Assembly (NCBI GenBank): GCA_015066445.1
Contig: SVOK01000003.1
Coordinates: forward strand, 50,706 to 114,705
Direction of reading: 5' to 3'
Length of the DNA: 64,000 nucleotides
From: Oscillospiraceae bacterium
GTDB lineage: Bacteria > Bacillota > Clostridia > Oscillospirales > Acutalibacteraceae
Below the pieces are notes generated by a model. That model searched no databases, had not been told where the DNA came from, and was given only the letters and a program-made list of their open reading frames with translations. Of this stretch, positions 61,896 through 64,000 are shown piece after piece; position 1 is the stretch's first letter, and each line of letters starts with the position of its first letter. The position numbers were made by a program, and so were the translations under genes.

Positions 61896-62714
61896 TTAAT
61901 TGTTTTTCGACCAGATATTCTCTACACGGTGATACAATTGGTTTTCATTACTATATCTACTTAATTCTATTAAATGCTTATTGTCATCATATATATATTT
62001 GATATATCCTAATATTTCATTATCAGAACTGTATACGATGGTATTAACTTTATTATTGCTAATTTCTGTGAATTCTTCAAATGAATCAAGCTTACCGTTT
62101 TTGTCATAAGTTTTGCTACCTATAATAATGTTATTTTTGTACTCATATATTGTTTTAAATATTATATCACCATTTTCATAATATTCACTTAATAATATGT
62201 TACTGCTTTTATCATATTTTTCTAAATTGTAAGAACTATCGTTATATCCTGTTATTAATTGTTTTAGTTTTCCGTTATCATAATAAAGATACCTTGTATA
62301 ACTTTCCATTACATTATCAAAATATAATTTTTGTTCTATTAATTGATTTCTTTTATTATAAACAACTTCAATACTTATTTTATTATCGTTCGTTCTGCTT
62401 TTGCCAATAAATTGTCCGTTTTTCTCTGTATAAGAAATGTGTAATTCGGTGTTACCGTCAAAAACATAAGAAATTAGTCTGTCATTTTTATTATATATGT
62501 ATGTTGTTTTAATGTCATTTACAATTGTTCCCAACGGTTGCATATCATTTCTAATATAATAGGTTTTATTTAAACTATAATCTTGGTCGGGTATTTTTGA
62601 AAAAATGTATTTTTCGGAAATATACCACTTTTCATTATTGTCATTGACACAGGCGGATAAACCCATTATTATAACAAAAATATATATAATTTTAGATATA
62701 GCCGAAAATTTCAT
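61896..62714 (-). CDS. YD-repeat-like lipoprotein, unknown
   Basis: About 272 residues with a lipoprotein signal (IIMGLSAC, Cys22). The mature part repeats strands such as YIYNKNDRLISYVFDG, VVYNKRNQLIEQKLYFDN, YLYYDNGKLKQLITGYN, YEYKNNIIIGSKTYDKNGKLDSFEE and YIYDDNKHLIELSRYSNENQL, which resemble RHS/YD repeats and MORN-like hairpins. No toxin domain is seen, so it is a surface protein of unknown role. ATG 62714 follows AAAGGTG; the GTG at 62723 is part of that site. It is very AT-rich compared with the rest of the window and follows the SHOCT gene on the same strand. Confidence 0.65.
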   Translation of the reverse strand: MKFSAISKIIYIFVIIMGLSACVNDNNEKWYISEKYIFSKIPDQDYSLNKTYYIRNDMQPLGTIVNDIKTTYIYNKNDRLISYVFDGNTELHISYTEKNGQFIGKSRTNDNKISIEVVYNKRNQLIEQKLYFDNVMESYTRYLYYDNGKLKQLITGYNDSSYNLEKYDKSSNILLSEYYENGDIIFKTIYEYKNNIIIGSKTYDKNGKLDSFEEFTEISNNKVNTIVYSSDNEILGYIKYIYDDNKHLIELSRYSNENQLYHRVENIWSKNN

Positions 62715-62754
62715 TACAATCACCTTTATTATTTGTCATTTAAAAAATTAATGA

Positions 62755-63141
62755 TTATTGATTTAAAATTTTATTTTTCTTAGCGATGAACTCTTCTTCA
62801 GTGATAACTCCATTGTCAAGCAGTTCTTTATATTTTTTAAGTTCATCTGCCGAAGAATTGTTGTTGTAGGTGTTTTGTGCTGTTTTTCTTGTATTTTCTC
62901 CTAATTCAGAAAAATACATAATAAGTGCAATAATTAAAATTCCTACGATGCCGCCTAAAAAGATTCCTATTATTGAAGTAATTATAGATTCAGTAATATC
63001 ATCTCCTGATCCAAAAGGACAAGTAAGACCCCAGAAATAACCTCCTATTCCCCCGATTACAACAAGTATTATAAAAATTATAATACCTATGCTTTTTAAA
63101 ACTTTTGCCCAAGGGCTTTTGGGCGTTTGATTTACTTTCAT
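62755..63141 (-). CDS. SHOCT-domain membrane protein
   Basis: 128 residues from ATG 63141, which follows AAGGAGG; a longer frame to 63225 lies in the leader RNA. Two membrane helices (about 20-45 and 55-80), then a charged linker and a C-terminal SHOCT motif (ELKKYKELLDNGVITEEEFIAKKNKIL). SHOCT motifs are short oligomerisation or targeting modules of unknown mechanism. Preceded by a promoter, a possible structured RNA and a terminator. Confidence 0.8.
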   Translation of the reverse strand: MKVNQTPKSPWAKVLKSIGIIIFIILVVIGGIGGYFWGLTCPFGSGDDITESIITSIIGIFLGGIVGILIIALIMYFSELGENTRKTAQNTYNNNSSADELKKYKELLDNGVITEEEFIAKKNKILNQ

Positions 63142-63157
63142 TTTTTTCCTCCTTAAA

Positions 63158-63350
63158 AACAAAAAAGTGTGTGCAACAGAAGCTACACACACCGAAAAAC
63201 GCATAGCTCCATTGCTACCACACAAATTGAATTTGCAGACTAATACCTATAAGGCAAAGCATACAAAAACAGAGCATACATTTTTACCAAAAATAAAAAT
63301 GTATACTTCACCTACTACGAGTATAAGTCTCTATTCAATTTGCGTGGTAT
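63158..63350 (-). ncRNA. Possible structured RNA or attenuated leader upstream of the SHOCT gene
   Basis: On the minus strand the transcript would begin near 63350. Its 5' bases (63349-63334) pair with 63231-63216 in a 16-pair stem (one G-U); inside, AGACTTATAC pairs with GTATTAGTCT with one mismatch and a 12-pair hairpin follows (GTATACATTTTT). The 3' end has a terminator, GTGTGTG (63192-63186) with CACACAC (63173-63167) and six T. A competing stem, GGAGCTA with TAGCTTC, overlaps it, as in attenuators. Known class not recognised; the 16-base ends could also be those of a miniature inverted-repeat element. Confidence 0.45.
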
Positions 63351-63356
63351 GTTACG

Positions 63357-63385
63357 ATTATAGCACGATTTTGATTTTTTTGCAA
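63357..63385 (-). promoter_or_regulatory. Sigma-A promoter for the structured RNA and SHOCT gene
   Basis: On the minus strand TTGCAA (63385-63380), 17-base spacer and TATAAT (63362-63357), placing the transcript start at the edge of the 16-pair closing stem. Confidence 0.75.
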
Positions 63386-63579
63386 TAGGTTGTTAAATAA
63401 TTTTTTTGATTGTATATATAAGTTTAAAATTAAATTCGTATGGCTGAATTATAAAATAAAAACAGCACGGAAAATGATTTTTCACTGTAAAAACTAAGTT
63501 TGAATTATCTGTAAATTGTAGTCAAATTTTAATATATACTAAATATCACATTATTTAGGGTGAAAAGCTCTCTTTTTAC
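63386..63579. other. AT-rich intergenic stretch
   Basis: The gap from 63142 to 63670 holds the possible RNA and its promoter in its left part and the topoisomerase promoter in its right part. Between them I see nothing but AT-rich sequence without a frame or a clear repeat. Confidence 0.6.
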
Positions 63580-63609
63580 TTGACTAAACCACAAAATATG
63601 GTGTATAAT
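63580..63609 (+). promoter_or_regulatory. Sigma-A promoter of the topoisomerase gene
   Basis: TTGACT at 63580-63585, 18-base spacer and TATAAT at 63604-63609. Confidence 0.7.
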
Positions 63610-63670
63610 GATATCTGTATAATAGGCTGATTATGTCAGCTTAACTAAAATTTGAGGAGTATATGCCAAT

Positions 63671-64000
63671 ATGCCAAAAACCAATGCAGAATACGGTAAT
63701 GACAGTATCCAGAAATTAGAGGGACCTGACAGGGTACGAAAACGCCCTGGAGTTATTTTCGGCTCGGACGGTCTTGACGGTTGCGAACATTCTGTATTTG
63801 AGATTATTTCAAACTCCATAGACGAAGCCAGAGAGGGCTACGGTCAAAAAATAATCGTTACAAAGTATTCTGACGGCTCTATCGAGGTTCAGGACTTTGG
63901 ACGAGGCGCCCCCGTTGATTTTAATAACAGGGAACAGTGCTATAACTGGGAGCTTTTGTACTGCGAAATGTACGCAGGTGGTAAGTATAACACTAATGAC
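63671..64000 (+). CDS. Type IIA DNA topoisomerase subunit B (GyrB/ParE), N-terminal part
   Basis: Only the first 110 residues are inside the window; the frame runs off the right edge. SIQKLEGPDRVRKRPGVIFGSDGLDGCEHSVFEIISNSIDEAREGYG contains the ATP-binding Asn/Glu helix of the GHKL fold, and VQDFGRGAPVD the following Asp-x-Gly-x-Gly-type loop; the QTK loop and TOPRIM domain lie beyond. It could be gyrB or parE; the partner gene is not visible. ATG 63671 is 11 bases after GAGGAG; the ATG at 63663 is in another frame and stops after 19 codons. Confidence 0.9.
   Translation, partial: MPKTNAEYGNDSIQKLEGPDRVRKRPGVIFGSDGLDGCEHSVFEIISNSIDEAREGYGQKIIVTKYSDGSIEVQDFGRGAPVDFNNREQCYNWELLYCEMYAGGKYNTND

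Noticed and set aside
62755..63225. Longer start for the SHOCT protein
   Set aside because: The added 28 residues run through the terminator and leader; AAGGAGG is placed for the ATG at 63141.
63167..63388. Plus-strand frame of 73 codons upstream of the topoisomerase gene
   Set aside because: It lies on the complement of the structured leader, has no ribosome site and no recognisable composition.
1..64000. CRISPR arrays, prophage, insertion sequences, tRNA or rRNA genes
   Set aside because: I found no regular repeat array, transposase, integrase, structural phage gene or clover-leaf sequence anywhere in the window on reading both strands.

Overview
The window reads as one stretch of chromosome from an anaerobic, spore-forming, AT-rich Clostridia bacterium, most likely a gut or rumen member of the Oscillospirales/Ruminococcaceae. 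The supports are a clear spoIIID gene with a sigma-E-like promoter, a DUF3794-LysM (spore-associated type) protein, ferredoxin-dependent oxoacid metabolism, ECF transport genes, T-box leaders and strong AAAGGAGG-type ribosome sites. No phage, transposase, rRNA, tRNA or CRISPR array was seen. The taxonomic guess is an inference from gene content.

Region 1 (1-22084) is a carbohydrate-use locus. It holds the end of a GH30 enzyme, a very large surface protein made of about nine CBM-like repeats with a C-terminal membrane anchor (reading frame broken near 5130), a GH43, a binding protein fused to CBM-like domains, two complete sugar ABC permease pairs without an ATPase, an NHL-TPR-Yip1 membrane protein, a DUF5696 lipoprotein, a metallophosphoesterase, a GH3 and an MGH1/GH63-like enzyme. 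The picture is capture and trimming outside, import, and final hydrolysis in the cytoplasm. The substrate (xylan-like or beta-glucan-like) cannot be fixed from sequence alone.

Region 2 (22195-32131) is the most interesting part. After spoIIID come two promoter plus T-box units, each in front of a paralogous HTH-cupin-acyl-CoA synthetase fusion. I read the specifier codons as AUC (Ile) and GUA (Val). The second unit runs on into a MinD-like ATPase, a four-subunit 2-oxoacid:ferredoxin oxidoreductase of the Vor type and a branched-chain aminotransferase, ending at a strong terminator. Together these predict a tRNA-sensing pathway that makes isoleucine and valine from branched short-chain acids: acid to acyl-CoA, reductive carboxylation to oxoacid, transamination.

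Region 3 (32135-39902) holds small genes (a Cys-rich protein and two tandem ribbon-helix-helix-like 58-residue proteins around an inverted repeat), an EamA transporter that may start at AUA, a large membrane-tethered GNAT-like protein of unknown function, and a potABCD polyamine uptake operon behind a long structured leader. Region 4 (40017-50733) is ordinary core: ruvCAB, a methyltransferase, ecfA1-ecfA2-ecfT, truA, a DUF5711 protein, a CvpA protein and a ClpE-like unfoldase.

Region 5 (50749-61850) has a DtxR-type regulator, an unknown protein, rpsB-tsf, an FAD oxidoreductase with cysK, a MarR regulator with an operator over its own -10 box driving an asymmetric heterodimeric ABC exporter, and the DUF3794-LysM gene. 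Region 6 (61896-64000) is an AT-rich pair (YD-like lipoprotein, SHOCT protein) behind a possible structured RNA, then the start of a gyrB/parE gene cut by the window edge.
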